The notes: a model not told the origin generated them from the sequence alone. A DNA stretch of 64,000 bases from Rhodospirillaceae bacterium (GCA_020638575.1 JACKIH010000003.1:2151501-2215500); one strand, 5' to 3'. Counted from the first letter of the stretch, positions 44,497 through 52,995 are shown. Program-made: numbers and translations.

Positions 44497-45159
44497 TCAG
44501 CGCGCGAGAAGGTCTTGCAGTTCATCAAACCCGCTGACGCATTGTTCCGCTCCGCAGTCGATCAGGTTCCGGCCGGCCTTGTCTTCATAGTGCAGGCCGC
44601 CGGTAAATCCAATCACACGCATGCCGGCGCGCGCGGCGGCCGTGACGCCGTTTTCACTGTCTTCGATCACGATGCAGTCGGACGGTTTGCAGCCGACCCG
44701 GTCGGCAACGAACAAGAACAGATCTGGATGGGGTTTGCCGTTGGCGACCTGGTCGCCGGAATAGAGGTCGGCCCCGAAATATCCGATCAGCTTCGTCTTG
44801 GTCAGCTTCAGACGAATGGACTTCAGCGTGGAACTGGAAGCCACGGCCTTGCGCAGGGTCAGGCCGGCCAGGAAGTCCGCGGCGTTGCTGACGGGCTGCA
44901 GCTCGGTTGCCATGAGGGAGCGCCAATAGGCGTGGAGCGCGGACTGAAAGTCGTCCGGCAAGGGGCGGCCGAATGCGGTCTGGTGGTCTTCGTTCAAGCG
45001 CTCGAAATAGACTTCGCTCGGAACGCCCATGAAACGCCGCCGGTGGACCGCCGGGTCGTAAGTCAAGCCGATCCGGCTGAAAAAGTGTTTCTCTCCCTTT
45101 CGATAGAGAATTTCACTATCGACCAGCACGCCGTCCATATCGAAGATGATCGCTGTCAT
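44497..45159 (-). CDS. HAD-superfamily phosphatase/phosphomutase-like hydrolase
   Basis: 220 residues. Motif I is IIFDMDGVLVDSE (nucleophile Asp 7), motif II is VASSSTLKSI, motif III Lys lies in VANGKPHPDLF, and motif IV is CIVIEDSENGV. The small helical cap and length match the beta-phosphoglucomutase-like group of sugar phosphatases. Composition is somewhat less GC-rich than its neighbours, and a pair of TAGTGG hairpins lies upstream (116 bp from the start), so acquisition is possible. Substrate unknown. Confidence 0.88.
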   Translation of the reverse strand: MTAIIFDMDGVLVDSEILYRKGEKHFFSRIGLTYDPAVHRRRFMGVPSEVYFERLNEDHQTAFGRPLPDDFQSALHAYWRSLMATELQPVSNAADFLAGLTLRKAVASSSTLKSIRLKLTKTKLIGYFGADLYSGDQVANGKPHPDLFLFVADRVGCKPSDCIVIEDSENGVTAAARAGMRVIGFTGGLHYEDKAGRNLIDCGAEQCVSGFDELQDLLAR

Positions 45160-45274
45160 GGCGCGAAGATAGAAGGCGGGGCTGCCAGCGGCAATTCACA
45201 TGAATTTTCACAATGTTTCGGGCGATCGGCTGGCCGTGCGATCTTCGCTTTGATGGCGCTGTAGACGGCCCCGT

Positions 45275-45348
45275 TAGTGGTCCGACTCCGACATTTGCAT
45301 CCCTTGCCGATCCGCCGAGAGCAAATGTCGGAGTCACAAGGACCACTA
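45275..45348. repeat. TAGTGG-type hairpin C
   Basis: Outer stem TAGTGGTCC (45275-45283) with GGACCACTA (45340-45348). Contiguous inner stem GACTCCGACATTTGC (45284-45298) with GCAAATGTCGGAGTC (45321-45335). A four-base bulge ACAA sits on one strand only, and the loop is 22 bases. All 24 pairs are perfect. Confidence 0.85.
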
Positions 45349-45363
45349 CGAACTTATTGTTTT

Positions 45364-45439
45364 TAGTGGATCTTATGAATTTGACGTTTGCTGCGAGCAT
45401 TGCGGCCAGTGGCCTGCAAACGGCAAATTCGATCCACTA
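45364..45439. repeat. TAGTGG-type hairpin D, overlapping the aminotransferase stop codon
   Basis: Outer stem TAGTGGATC (45364-45372) with GATCCACTA (45431-45439). Inner stems GAATTTG/CAAATTC (45377-45383, 45424-45430) and GTTTGC/GCAAAC (45386-45391, 45416-45421). A four-base bulge TTAT lies on one strand. The terminal CCACTA gives the TAG stop of the aminotransferase. Tandem partner of hairpin C, 15 bp away. Confidence 0.85.
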
Positions 45440-46582
45440 CCCCAGCCAGCGACCCAGCCGGGCCACCGCCTTCTCCATATCGGCGGTCGCCCCGGCGAAG
45501 GAGAACCTGAGGGTGCGGTGGCCGCGCTGCGGATCGAAGTCGACGCCGGGGGTGGCGGCGATGCCGGTTTCGTTCAACAGGCGGCGGCAGAAGCCGACGC
45601 TGTCGTCGGTCAGGTGGGAGATGTCGGCGTAGATGTAGAAGGCGCCGTCGGCGGGGGCCAAGCGGTCGATGCCCAGCTTGGGCAGCCCGTCCAGCAGCAC
45701 CCGGCGGTTGGCGGCGTAGCGGGCGACGTTGCGGTCCAGTTCATCGCCGCAGTCGAACGCCGCCACCCCGGCGATCTGGCTCAGGGTCGGGGCGGAGATG
45801 AACAGGTTCTGGGTCAGGCATTCCACCGCCCGCACCAGATCCGGCGGCACCACCATCCAGCCGAGCCGCCAGCCGGTCATCGAGTAGTATTTGGAAAAGC
45901 TGTTGATGGTCACCGCGTGGGCGTCGCCGGCCGCCGTCGCCGTCTCATGGCCGTAGGTGATGCCGTGGTAGATCTCGTCTGAGATCAGGCGGATGCCGCG
46001 GTCGGCGCAATAGGTCGCCAGGGCCGCCAGCTCGCCCGCCGTCAGCATGGTGCCGGTCGGGTTGGCCGGGCTCGCCACGATCAGCCCATCGATTGGCTCC
46101 GCGAGTGCGTCCAGCAGCTCCGGCGTCGGCTGGAAGCGGGTGTTGGGCCCGGTGGAGATCTCCACCGGCACGCAGCCCAGCGCCGTCAGAATGTTGCGGT
46201 AGGCGGGATAGCCGGGGGACGCCAGCGCCACCCGGTCGCCGGGATCGAAGGCGGCGGCAAAGGCGATGATGAAGCCGCCCGAGGATCCGGTGGTCACCAC
46301 CACCTGGGCCTCGTTGACCTCCACGCCGTAGGCGTCCCGGTAGTGGCGGGCGATGCGCCGGCGCAAGGGCGGGATGCCGAGGGCCACGGTGTAGCCGAGC
46401 CGCTCACCCTTGAGCGCGGCGGCGGCAGCCGCCAGCACACCCGCTGGGGCCGCGGTGCTGGGCTGGCCCACCTCCAGGTGCAGCACGTCGTCGCCGGCCT
46501 CTTCGCGCGCCGCGGCGGCGGACATCACATCCATCACGATGAAGGGCGGCACACCGCCCCGCTTGGCGACCTTCAAGGCCAT
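45437..46582 (-). CDS. PLP-dependent class I/II aminotransferase
   Basis: 381 residues from ATG 46582, where the fold starts (MALKVAKRGGVPPFIVMDVM). YTVALGIPPLRRRIARHY, VTTGSSGGFIIAFAAAFDPGD, ASPANPTGTML and the PLP-lysine segment INSFSKYYSMTGWRLGW (Lys in SFSKY) are standard for fold type I aspartate-type aminotransferases. The specific amino donor cannot be assigned. The stop codon lies inside hairpin D. Confidence 0.9.
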   Translation of the reverse strand: MALKVAKRGGVPPFIVMDVMSAAAAREEAGDDVLHLEVGQPSTAAPAGVLAAAAAALKGERLGYTVALGIPPLRRRIARHYRDAYGVEVNEAQVVVTTGSSGGFIIAFAAAFDPGDRVALASPGYPAYRNILTALGCVPVEISTGPNTRFQPTPELLDALAEPIDGLIVASPANPTGTMLTAGELAALATYCADRGIRLISDEIYHGITYGHETATAAGDAHAVTINSFSKYYSMTGWRLGWMVVPPDLVRAVECLTQNLFISAPTLSQIAGVAAFDCGDELDRNVARYAANRRVLLDGLPKLGIDRLAPADGAFYIYADISHLTDDSVGFCRRLLNETGIAATPGVDFDPQRGHRTLRFSFAGATADMEKAVARLGRWLG

Positions 46583-46632
46583 GGGGAAACTCCCGGTGCC
46601 GGCTTTTCTCACCCTTGGCGTAGTCGGTTCCC

Positions 46633-46664
46633 GCAGTTGGCCGGGGGCTTCCCGGCCCAACTGC
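46633..46664 (-). terminator. Stem-loop downstream of the gamma-glutamyltransferase-like gene
   Basis: GCAGTTGGCCGGG (46633-46645) pairs with CCCGGCCCAACTGC (46651-46664), 13 bp with one bulged C and a 5-base loop, 26 bases beyond the stop of the minus-strand lipoprotein gene. There is no T tract. Its left flank (GTAGTCGGTTCC) resembles the edges of the 90-bp hairpin repeats. Confidence 0.5.
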
Positions 46665-46689
46665 CGGCGCCGCTACAACAGCAAACGAC

Positions 46690-47958
46690 TCAGAACCCGA
46701 AGCGCGCGAGGCCGCCGTCGCCCGGACCGGCGGCGGCCAGGCAGCCGGTGACGGCGCCCAGCTCGGTCGGGCACACCACGGCGGAGACGCGGCCGGCAGA
46801 CCCCGCAGCCCGGGCCACCGCCCCCGGCGCGTCCAGCTCGTCTTCGGTCACCGCGCGGATGGTGGCGGCGAAGGCGTCGTCGCCGCCCGTCCCCGCCACT
46901 GCGGTCAGCACGTTGAGCGTGTAGGGGTTGTAGAGCACCGCCACCTGGTCGGGCGCTGCGGCGACGCGCGCCGGCATCACGCCGGTGGTGTGCCCCGCGG
47001 TACCGGTGCCGAACCAGCCGCCCAGCGACAGGCTGCATGCCGCCGCCACGTCGTCCTCCGACAGGGCCGCCACCGTGGCGCCGGGAGCTCCAGCGCTGCC
47101 GGCCTGGCCGCCGCCGAGCACGGCGGCGACGCGCGCCGAGCCGACCACCAGCAGGTTGTCGCCCGCCTCCAGCACGTCGGCCGGCGTCCCCAGGGTGGGC
47201 GTGTAGGTGCGGATCGCCGCCACCGCCGCCGCCGGGCCGGTCGGCGCCAGTTCCACGGCCAGCGCATCCAGCAGCGCCCCGCCGAACACCCCGGCCTGGC
47301 GCAACTCCGAGAACGTGTCGGCCAGTGCCGTGCGCGTCACCGTGGTGCCGACCGGCAGGGGCGTGCCGTCGGGCGCCAAGAGGGCGGCGCGCAGCTCGGG
47401 GTCCTGGAGCTGGGCGGCAGCGCCTGCCTGCAGGTCGGCTGCCAGCGTGCGCGAGATGGGAAAGCCGAAGCGGGCAAGCTGCTCGGCCGGCGCCACCACC
47501 TGGCTCCAGCGCAGTGCCCCGCCATCGGCATGAAAGGCATAGAGGCCGCGCACCATGGCCGGCACGGCCGCCTGGCCGCCTGGCAGTGCGGGGCCTTCGA
47601 AGCGTACGAGGCTCAATTCCGCCGGCTGGTCGGTGCCGACGATGCCCGCCACCGAGGCCGGGGTGTCGACCGAGATGCAGGTGCCTACGGCTCCGGGCGA
47701 CACCCGCGTCGGCAGAGTGACGGCCATGGCCAGGCTGGCGGCCACCGCGGCATCGACGGCGTTGCCGCCCTGGGCCATGATCTGGAAGGCGATGTCGGCC
47801 GCCACCGGCTCGTCGCCGGCAACGGCGTTGGGGGTCGGTACGCGGGATGTGCTGCTGGGCAGCACGCAACCGGCCAGCGCCAGTACCAAGCCGGCTGCCA
47901 CAAGCCTGCCACGCCCGCTGGCGATGGTGGCACTGCGTGTCTGTTCGCTGGGGGACAT
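46690..47958 (-). CDS. Gamma-glutamyltransferase-like lipoprotein, probably not an active transferase
   Basis: 422 residues. The lipoprotein signal is GRLVAAGLVLALAGC. The mature N-terminus has the GGT-like stretch PVAADIAFQIMAQGGNAVDAAVAASLAMAV and later VVAPAEQLARFGFPISRTLAADL, both typical of the large subunit. The protein is shorter than GGTs (about 550 or more), and I find no TTHxS-type motif, whose Thr is the nucleophile released by self-cleavage. It is therefore probably a degenerate or repurposed envelope protein. Its ATG abuts the divergent M48 gene's ATG with no base between. Confidence 0.75.
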   Translation of the reverse strand: MSPSEQTRSATIASGRGRLVAAGLVLALAGCVLPSSTSRVPTPNAVAGDEPVAADIAFQIMAQGGNAVDAAVAASLAMAVTLPTRVSPGAVGTCISVDTPASVAGIVGTDQPAELSLVRFEGPALPGGQAAVPAMVRGLYAFHADGGALRWSQVVAPAEQLARFGFPISRTLAADLQAGAAAQLQDPELRAALLAPDGTPLPVGTTVTRTALADTFSELRQAGVFGGALLDALAVELAPTGPAAAVAAIRTYTPTLGTPADVLEAGDNLLVVGSARVAAVLGGGQAGSAGAPGATVAALSEDDVAAACSLSLGGWFGTGTAGHTTGVMPARVAAAPDQVAVLYNPYTLNVLTAVAGTGGDDAFAATIRAVTEDELDAPGAVARAAGSAGRVSAVVCPTELGAVTGCLAAAGPGDGGLARFGF

Positions 47959-49290
47959 ATGCGACGCTTTCTCTGCTTGCTGCTCGCCGGCGCCCTGGCG
48001 CTGGCCGGACCGCTTTCGGCCCACGCCCAGCAGCGCCTGTCGTTGATCCGCGATGCGGAGCTGGAGCAGACCCTGCGCGGCCTGATCCTCCCGGTTCTGG
48101 AGGCGGCGGGCGTGTCGCCGTTGGCGGTAACGATCTACATCGTGGAAGACCCCAACCTCAACGCCTTCGTCGCCGGCGGCCAGAACATCTTCATCTATAC
48201 CGGGCTGCTGATGGCGGTGGACTCGCCCGAAGAGGTGCTCGGCGTGATGGCCCACGAGGTCGGGCACATCGCCGGCGGCCACCTGGCGCAAGGGGCCGCA
48301 GCGCAGGAAACCGCCGAGCGGCTGGCCATCGTCACCACCCTGCTCGGCCTCGCCGCGGCGGCGGCGGCGGGCAGCCCACGCGGCGGTGCGGCGGCGGCCC
48401 TCGGCGGTACCCACGTGGGCGAGAGCTCGCTGCTCAGCTATTCCCGCGGGGCCGAAGCGGCGGCCGACCAGGCGGCCCTCAGCTATCTTCAGCGCACCGG
48501 GCAGAGTGCCGAGGGCCTGCTCACCTTCCTCGGCCGCCTGGAAGACCAGGAACTGCTGCCGGCGTCGCGCCAGGTGGAATACCTGCGCACCCACCCGATC
48601 ACCCGTGACCGCGTCAACACCGTCGCCGCCTTCGTCGCGGGCCATCCCGACATGGCGACGGTGGGCGAGCCCCTGCGCACCATGTTCTTGCGCAGCCAGG
48701 CCAAGCTGTTCGGCTACCTGCAGCCGCAGGCGGCCCTCACCCGCTTCCCGGACAGCGCCACCGACGTGCCCTCGATCTATGGCCGTGCCTATGCGCTCTA
48801 CCGGCTGGGCCGCCCCGACGAGGCGCTGGCGGCCATCGACCGGCTGCTCGCCACCGCCCCCAACGACCCCTATTTCAACGAGTTCGCCGGCCAGGTGCTG
48901 ATGGAAAGCAACCGGGTGGCCGACGCCCTGCCCCACTACCAGCGCGCCGTCGCCGCGCAGCCGAACGAGCCGCTGCTGCTGACGGCACTGGCCCAGGCGC
49001 GCCTGCAGGTGGGCGGAGCCGACCAGATCGCCACCGCGGTGGGCGAGCTGGACCGCGCCGTGCGCCAGCCCGGCGGCAGCACCCCCATCGCCTGGCACCT
49101 GCTGGCCACCGCCTACGGCCAGACCGGCGATCTCGGCCTGGCGGCGGTGGCGCTGGCCGAAGAGGCGCTGGCGTCCGGCGACAACGAGACCGCGCGCATC
49201 CAGGCGGCGCGGGCCATGCAGGTTCTGCCCGCCGGCAGCCCCGGCCACCTGCGCGCCCTCGACATCCAGGCGACCGCCCGGGACGACTAG
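47959..49290 (+). CDS. M48-family metalloprotease with TPR domain (BepA-like)
   Basis: 443 residues. The signal peptide is MRRFLCLLLAGALALAGPLSAHA. The M48 domain has IYIVEDPNLNAFVAGGQNIFIYTGLL, the zinc motif MAHEVGHIAGGH (HExxH), and the third-ligand region YSRGAEAAADQAALSYL. TPR repeats (GRPDEALAAIDRLLATAPNDPYFNEFAGQVLME and following) make up the second half. The order matches periplasmic BepA/YfgC, which assists outer-membrane protein assembly and degrades stalled substrates. GGGGGAC precedes the ATG inside the divergent gene. Confidence 0.92.
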   Translation: MRRFLCLLLAGALALAGPLSAHAQQRLSLIRDAELEQTLRGLILPVLEAAGVSPLAVTIYIVEDPNLNAFVAGGQNIFIYTGLLMAVDSPEEVLGVMAHEVGHIAGGHLAQGAAAQETAERLAIVTTLLGLAAAAAAGSPRGGAAAALGGTHVGESSLLSYSRGAEAAADQAALSYLQRTGQSAEGLLTFLGRLEDQELLPASRQVEYLRTHPITRDRVNTVAAFVAGHPDMATVGEPLRTMFLRSQAKLFGYLQPQAALTRFPDSATDVPSIYGRAYALYRLGRPDEALAAIDRLLATAPNDPYFNEFAGQVLMESNRVADALPHYQRAVAAQPNEPLLLTALAQARLQVGGADQIATAVGELDRAVRQPGGSTPIAWHLLATAYGQTGDLGLAAVALAEEALASGDNETARIQAARAMQVLPAGSPGHLRALDIQATARDD

Positions 49291-49333
49291 GTTGGGTGCA
49301 CTTTGGCGGGGTCGTTCTTGCCGTGCGGATGGA

Positions 49334-49368
49334 GCTAGCGGGGTGTGCCCGTTCACATCCCCGCCAGC
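49334..49368 (+). terminator. Stem-loop downstream of the M48 protease gene
   Basis: GCTAGCGGGG (49334-49343) pairs with CCCCGCCAGC (49359-49368) apart from one A-C mismatch, 43 bases beyond the stop. No T tract is present. The 192-bp gap holds nothing else certain. Confidence 0.4.
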
Positions 49369-49482
49369 GACATCCCGCAGCCTTGCCTCCGCCCCACTTC
49401 ACAGCCACTTTGAAGGCTTAGAGCGTCTTCGCCTTTGGCGGAGTCGGCTCCGGCCCCCGCGATCCCAAGACGAGGCGACGAG

Positions 49483-50268
49483 ATGTTCGGTGTGACTGTT
49501 GGGGACTTCGGCGCGCGCTCCGGCCTGGCGGCAGCCCTCATGGCGGCGAGCCTGGCGGTGGCCGGCCTTGCGGTGGCCGGCCCGGCCGCAGCCCAGACCT
49601 TCGATGCGGACGACCGGGCGGAGATCGAGCAGATCGTCCACGACTACCTGCTCGACCATCCCGAGGTGATCGTGGATGCCATCAACGTGCTGCAGGCGCG
49701 CCAGGACGAAGCCGCCCGCGCCGCCCAGCAGTCGGCGCTCGAAGACCGCGGCGACGAGATCTTCCGCAGTCCGGCCAGCCCCTTCATGGGCGAGGTCGAC
49801 GGCGACGTGGTGCTGGTGGAGTTCTTCGACTACCAGTGCGGCTACTGTGCCCGCATGCTGAACGACGTGTTCGCCCTGTCCGACGAGGACGACGCGCTGC
49901 GCGTGGTGTTCAAGGAACTGCCCATCCTGGGGCCCGCGTCCACCCTTGCCTCGCAGGTGGCGCTGGCGTCGCGGCTGCAGGACGAGTCGGTCTATGTGCC
50001 GCTGCACAACGCCCTGATGGGCTATGAAGGGCCGCTCAACGACGACGTGATCTTCTCCATCGCCGGCCAGTTCGACCTGGACCTCGACCGGCTGCGCGAG
50101 GACATGGACGATCCCCAGGTGATCGGCGAGATCCAGGCCAACCTGCGGCTGGCCGATGCGCTCGGCATCCGCGGCACGCCGGCGTTTGCCATCGGCGACC
50201 AGCTCATCCCCGGTGCGGTGGGCATTGAGGTGCTGCGCCAGCTCGTGGACCAGCAGCGCTCGGGCTAG
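49483..50268 (+). CDS. DsbA/DsbG-like periplasmic thiol-disulfide oxidoreductase
   Basis: 261 residues from ATG 49483. A signal-like N-terminus (LAAALMAASLAVAGLAVAGPAAAQ) is followed by a helical stretch (FDADDRAEIEQIVHDYLLDHPEVIVDAI), then the thioredoxin fold with VLVEFFDYQCGYCARM (CGYC active site), KELPILGPAS, and the cis-Pro region IRGTPAFAIGD. The layout is that of the DsbA-like Com1/ScsC group in alphaproteobacteria. Its stop overlaps the stop of the convergent next gene within CTAG. Confidence 0.92.
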   Translation: MFGVTVGDFGARSGLAAALMAASLAVAGLAVAGPAAAQTFDADDRAEIEQIVHDYLLDHPEVIVDAINVLQARQDEAARAAQQSALEDRGDEIFRSPASPFMGEVDGDVVLVEFFDYQCGYCARMLNDVFALSDEDDALRVVFKELPILGPASTLASQVALASRLQDESVYVPLHNALMGYEGPLNDDVIFSIAGQFDLDLDRLREDMDDPQVIGEIQANLRLADALGIRGTPAFAIGDQLIPGAVGIEVLRQLVDQQRSG

Positions 50269-50999
50269 GCAGGTTCGAGCACTCGTCCGGACTGCCGGAT
50301 CAGTTCGCAGCCTGGCCCCCAGCGGTCGGCGAACCAGTGCAGGCGGTGCAGACAGCGGGTATCGGGGTTGGTGACAAAGAACGTTCGCGGGCTGAAGCGC
50401 CGCCAATAGAGGGCGACCGAGCAGCCTGGCAGCATGTCCATCCAATGGGCGATTTCCAGCCGGTGACCGCCCGGGCGACGGGTGTTGTGGTGGTAGAAGA
50501 CGGCGGTCCGGCCGGCGCCGAGGCTTACGGCTTCGCTGAGGGGCAATCGCTTCCAGCTTTTGATGCCACCCCAATGGAAGTGGTCGTCTTGGCAGAGCCC
50601 GTTGTCAGGGTCGGCAAATACGACGCTGCTTTCCTTCAGGTCGTCCTTCACCCGTTCGAACCAGCTCCGCCGCCAGGCCGCCCGCCGCGGCGCGCTCGTT
50701 TCGTTGCAGGCCAGCAGCTCATTGGAGAAGACGGCATCGCCGATCAGACCCGAATCTTCGATGGTCGCCACGGACCGTCCCCCAGCCGCAACGACATCCC
50801 GCAGCCCGGCGTAGAGTTCGGGGTCAAAGGATTTCCAATGCTTCGGCTGATGCAGATATGAAACGTGCCGGCCGTCGGTGTTGTGGGCCTCATCCGGAAA
50901 GCGATACCAGGCGACGCCGATCCGGTGGTCGCAGCCGAGGGCACGCAGCAGCGCGTACTTGACGTAATCGCCGATATCGCCCGTGTACCGGTCCTGCAT
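50265..50999 (-). CDS. Conserved hypothetical protein (DPDNGL family)
   Basis: 244 residues. It starts MQDRYTGDIGDYVKYALLRAL and contains GVAWYRFPDEAHNTDGRHVSYL, VVFADPDNGLCQDD, and AVFYHHNTRRPGGHRLEI. I recall this pattern as a widespread uncharacterised family with MQ-RY-GDIGDY starts. The DPDNG motif could be part of a nucleotide- or SAM-dependent site, but no function can be given. Composition is slightly lower in GC than the flanking genes. Confidence 0.7.
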   Translation of the reverse strand: MQDRYTGDIGDYVKYALLRALGCDHRIGVAWYRFPDEAHNTDGRHVSYLHQPKHWKSFDPELYAGLRDVVAAGGRSVATIEDSGLIGDAVFSNELLACNETSAPRRAAWRRSWFERVKDDLKESSVVFADPDNGLCQDDHFHWGGIKSWKRLPLSEAVSLGAGRTAVFYHHNTRRPGGHRLEIAHWMDMLPGCSVALYWRRFSPRTFFVTNPDTRCLHRLHWFADRWGPGCELIRQSGRVLEPA

Positions 51000-51083
51000 G
51001 GCTCAGCGCTTGCCTTCGGGCTGTCCTGGACGATGCCGTCTTGCCGGTGCAGGTTGGCAGACCCTGTCGATCGAGAGAAGGCC

Positions 51084-51539
51084 ATGCCGCGTATCCTGGT
51101 GGACGCCGACGCCTGCCCCGTGAAGGACGAGATCTACCGGGTGGCCGCCCGCCGCCGCACGCCGGTGGTGCTGGTCTCCAACAGCTATCTGCGCACGCCG
51201 CCCGACGCTCCGGTGGAATTGGTGGTGGTGGGCGACGGGTTCGACGCCGCCGATGACAGGATCGTGGAGCTGGCCGGGGCCGACGCCGTGGTGGTGACCG
51301 CCGACATCCTGCTGGCCGAACGCTGCCTGAAGGCGGGGGCATCGGTGCTGGCGCCCACCGGCAAGCCGTTCACGGTGGACTCCATCGGCGCCCAGGTGGC
51401 CACGCGGGCGATCCTGGCCGACCTCAGGGCCGGCGGCGAGCAGATCGGCGGCCCGGCCCCCTTCGCCAAGGCCGACCGCTCGCGCTTCCTGCAGGCGCTC
51501 GACCAGGTTCTGGTGAAGCTGGAGCGGAGCCGCCCATAG
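51084..51539 (+). CDS. yaiI: UPF0178/YaiI-family (DUF188) protein
   Basis: 151 residues. RILVDADACPVKDEIYRVAARR, VVGDGFDAADDRIVELAGADAVVVTADILLAERCLKAGA and SIGAQVATRAILADLR are the DUF188 signatures. The acidic residues (DADACP, GDGFDAADD, TADILLA) resemble a PIN-like metal site, so nuclease activity is possible but not established. GAGAGAAGG precedes ATG 51084. Confidence 0.92.
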   Translation: MPRILVDADACPVKDEIYRVAARRRTPVVLVSNSYLRTPPDAPVELVVVGDGFDAADDRIVELAGADAVVVTADILLAERCLKAGASVLAPTGKPFTVDSIGAQVATRAILADLRAGGEQIGGPAPFAKADRSRFLQALDQVLVKLERSRP

Positions 51540-51620
51540 CCGGATGCCGCCGCACGCGCCTATTCGGCTGCTGCGATCACGGCTTGCAGGGGATGCGGCG
51601 CCATTTGGCGTGAGGTCGCC

Positions 51621-52985
51621 CTACGCCGCACCGGCGGTGCGGGTGACCGCGTCGACGATCAGGTCCACCGCGGCGTCCACCTTGGCCTTGTCATCGCCTT
51701 CGCCCATCACCCGGATCAGGGGCTCGGTGCCGGACTTGCGGATGAGGATGCGCCCGCTCTCCCCCAGATCGGCTTCCGCCGCCGCCACCGCATCGCCCAC
51801 CGCCGCGGTGTCCAGCGGCGTCGGCTGGCCGGGGCGGGAGGCATAGCGCACGTTGCGCAGCACCTGCGGCACCGGCTGAAACAGCCGGAACACTTCGCTG
51901 GCCGGGCCGCCCGCCTGCTTCAGCACCGCCAGCACCTGCAAGGCGGCCACCAGCCCGTCGCCGGTGGTGGCGTGGTCGCTGAGGATGATGTGGCCGGACT
52001 GCTCGCCGCCCAGGTTGTAGCCTTCCGCCAGCATGGTCTCCACCACGTAGCGGTCGCCTACGGCGGTGCGACGCAGGTGCAGGCCGATGCCGGCGAGATA
52101 GCGCTCCAGCCCCAGGTTGGACATCACCGTGGCCACCACGCCGCCGCCGGCCAGCCGGTCCTTGGCGTACTGATCGGTGGCGATCAACGCCATGAGCTGG
52201 TCGCCGTCCACCCGGTGGCCGGTTTCGTCCGCCACGATCAGGCGGTCGGCATCGCCGTCGAGGGCACACCCCACATCCGCGCCGTGCTCCACTACGGCCT
52301 GGCACATGGCGTCCGTGGCCACGGCGCCGCAGCCGTCGTTGATGTTGACGCCGTTGGGCCGCGTGCCGATCTCCACCACCTCGGCGCCCAGTTCCCACAG
52401 CACCCGCGGGGCGACGCGGTAGGCGGCCCCGTGGGCGCAGTCGATCACCACCTTCAGCCCGTCGAGCCGGAGGCTGCGCGGCAGGCTGCCCTTCACGCTT
52501 TCGATGTAGCGGCCGCCGGCATCCTCCAGGCGGCGCGCCCGACCGATGCGGTCCGGTGCCGCCCAGTGGCTTTCGATGCCGTTCGCCATCAGGTGCTCGA
52601 TCTCGGCCTCCACCTGGTCGGACAGCTTGTAGCCGTCCGGCCCGAACAGCTTGATGCCGTTGTCCTGGTAGGGATTGTGGGAGGCGGAGATGACGACGCC
52701 GAGATCGGCGCGCAGCGAGCGGGTGAGCATGGCGACGGCCGGCGTCGGCATCGGCCCCACCAGGAACACGTCCATCCCCACGGCCAGGAAGCCGGCGGTC
52801 ATGGCGTTTTCCAGCATGTAGCCGCTGAGCCGCGTGTCCTTGCCGATCACCACGGTGTGGTGGTCGCCGTCGTGGCGCAGCTTGGCACCCGCGGCCATGG
52901 CGACGCGCAGCGCCACCTCCGCGGTCATGGGATCGGCGTTGGCGGTGCCGCGGATGCCGTCGGTGCCGAACAGGGTGCGGTTCAT
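51621..52985 (-). CDS. glmM: GlmM, phosphoglucosamine mutase
   Basis: 454 residues. RTLFGTDGIRGTAN begins domain 1, VISASHNPYQDNGIKLFG carries the phospho-serine (Ser 102), CALDGDADRLIVAD is the metal loop, GGEQSGHIILSDHATTGDG is the sugar-binding loop, and IRKSGTEPLIRVMGE binds phosphate. It converts glucosamine 6-phosphate to glucosamine 1-phosphate for UDP-GlcNAc. It is not next to folP or ftsH as in many proteobacteria. Confidence 0.97.
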   Translation of the reverse strand: MNRTLFGTDGIRGTANADPMTAEVALRVAMAAGAKLRHDGDHHTVVIGKDTRLSGYMLENAMTAGFLAVGMDVFLVGPMPTPAVAMLTRSLRADLGVVISASHNPYQDNGIKLFGPDGYKLSDQVEAEIEHLMANGIESHWAAPDRIGRARRLEDAGGRYIESVKGSLPRSLRLDGLKVVIDCAHGAAYRVAPRVLWELGAEVVEIGTRPNGVNINDGCGAVATDAMCQAVVEHGADVGCALDGDADRLIVADETGHRVDGDQLMALIATDQYAKDRLAGGGVVATVMSNLGLERYLAGIGLHLRRTAVGDRYVVETMLAEGYNLGGEQSGHIILSDHATTGDGLVAALQVLAVLKQAGGPASEVFRLFQPVPQVLRNVRYASRPGQPTPLDTAAVGDAVAAAEADLGESGRILIRKSGTEPLIRVMGEGDDKAKVDAAVDLIVDAVTRTAGAA

Positions 52986-52995
52986 GCTCGTCTCA

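Noticed and set aside
37604..45439. TAGTGG hairpins as integron attC sites
   Set aside because: They have a bulged-hairpin shape, but lack the GTTRRRY and RYYYAAC core sites. No integrase gene is in the window.
45275..45439. Hairpins C and D as intrinsic terminators
   Set aside because: No T tract follows on the strand of the aminotransferase gene; the bases after the hairpin on that strand are A-rich. Stem lengths and tandem pairing are also atypical.
46690..49356. A continuous minus-strand reading frame of nearly 890 codons
   Set aside because: The first half is antisense to the M48 protease gene, an effect of GC-rich codons. The real gene begins at ATG 47958 with a lipoprotein signal.
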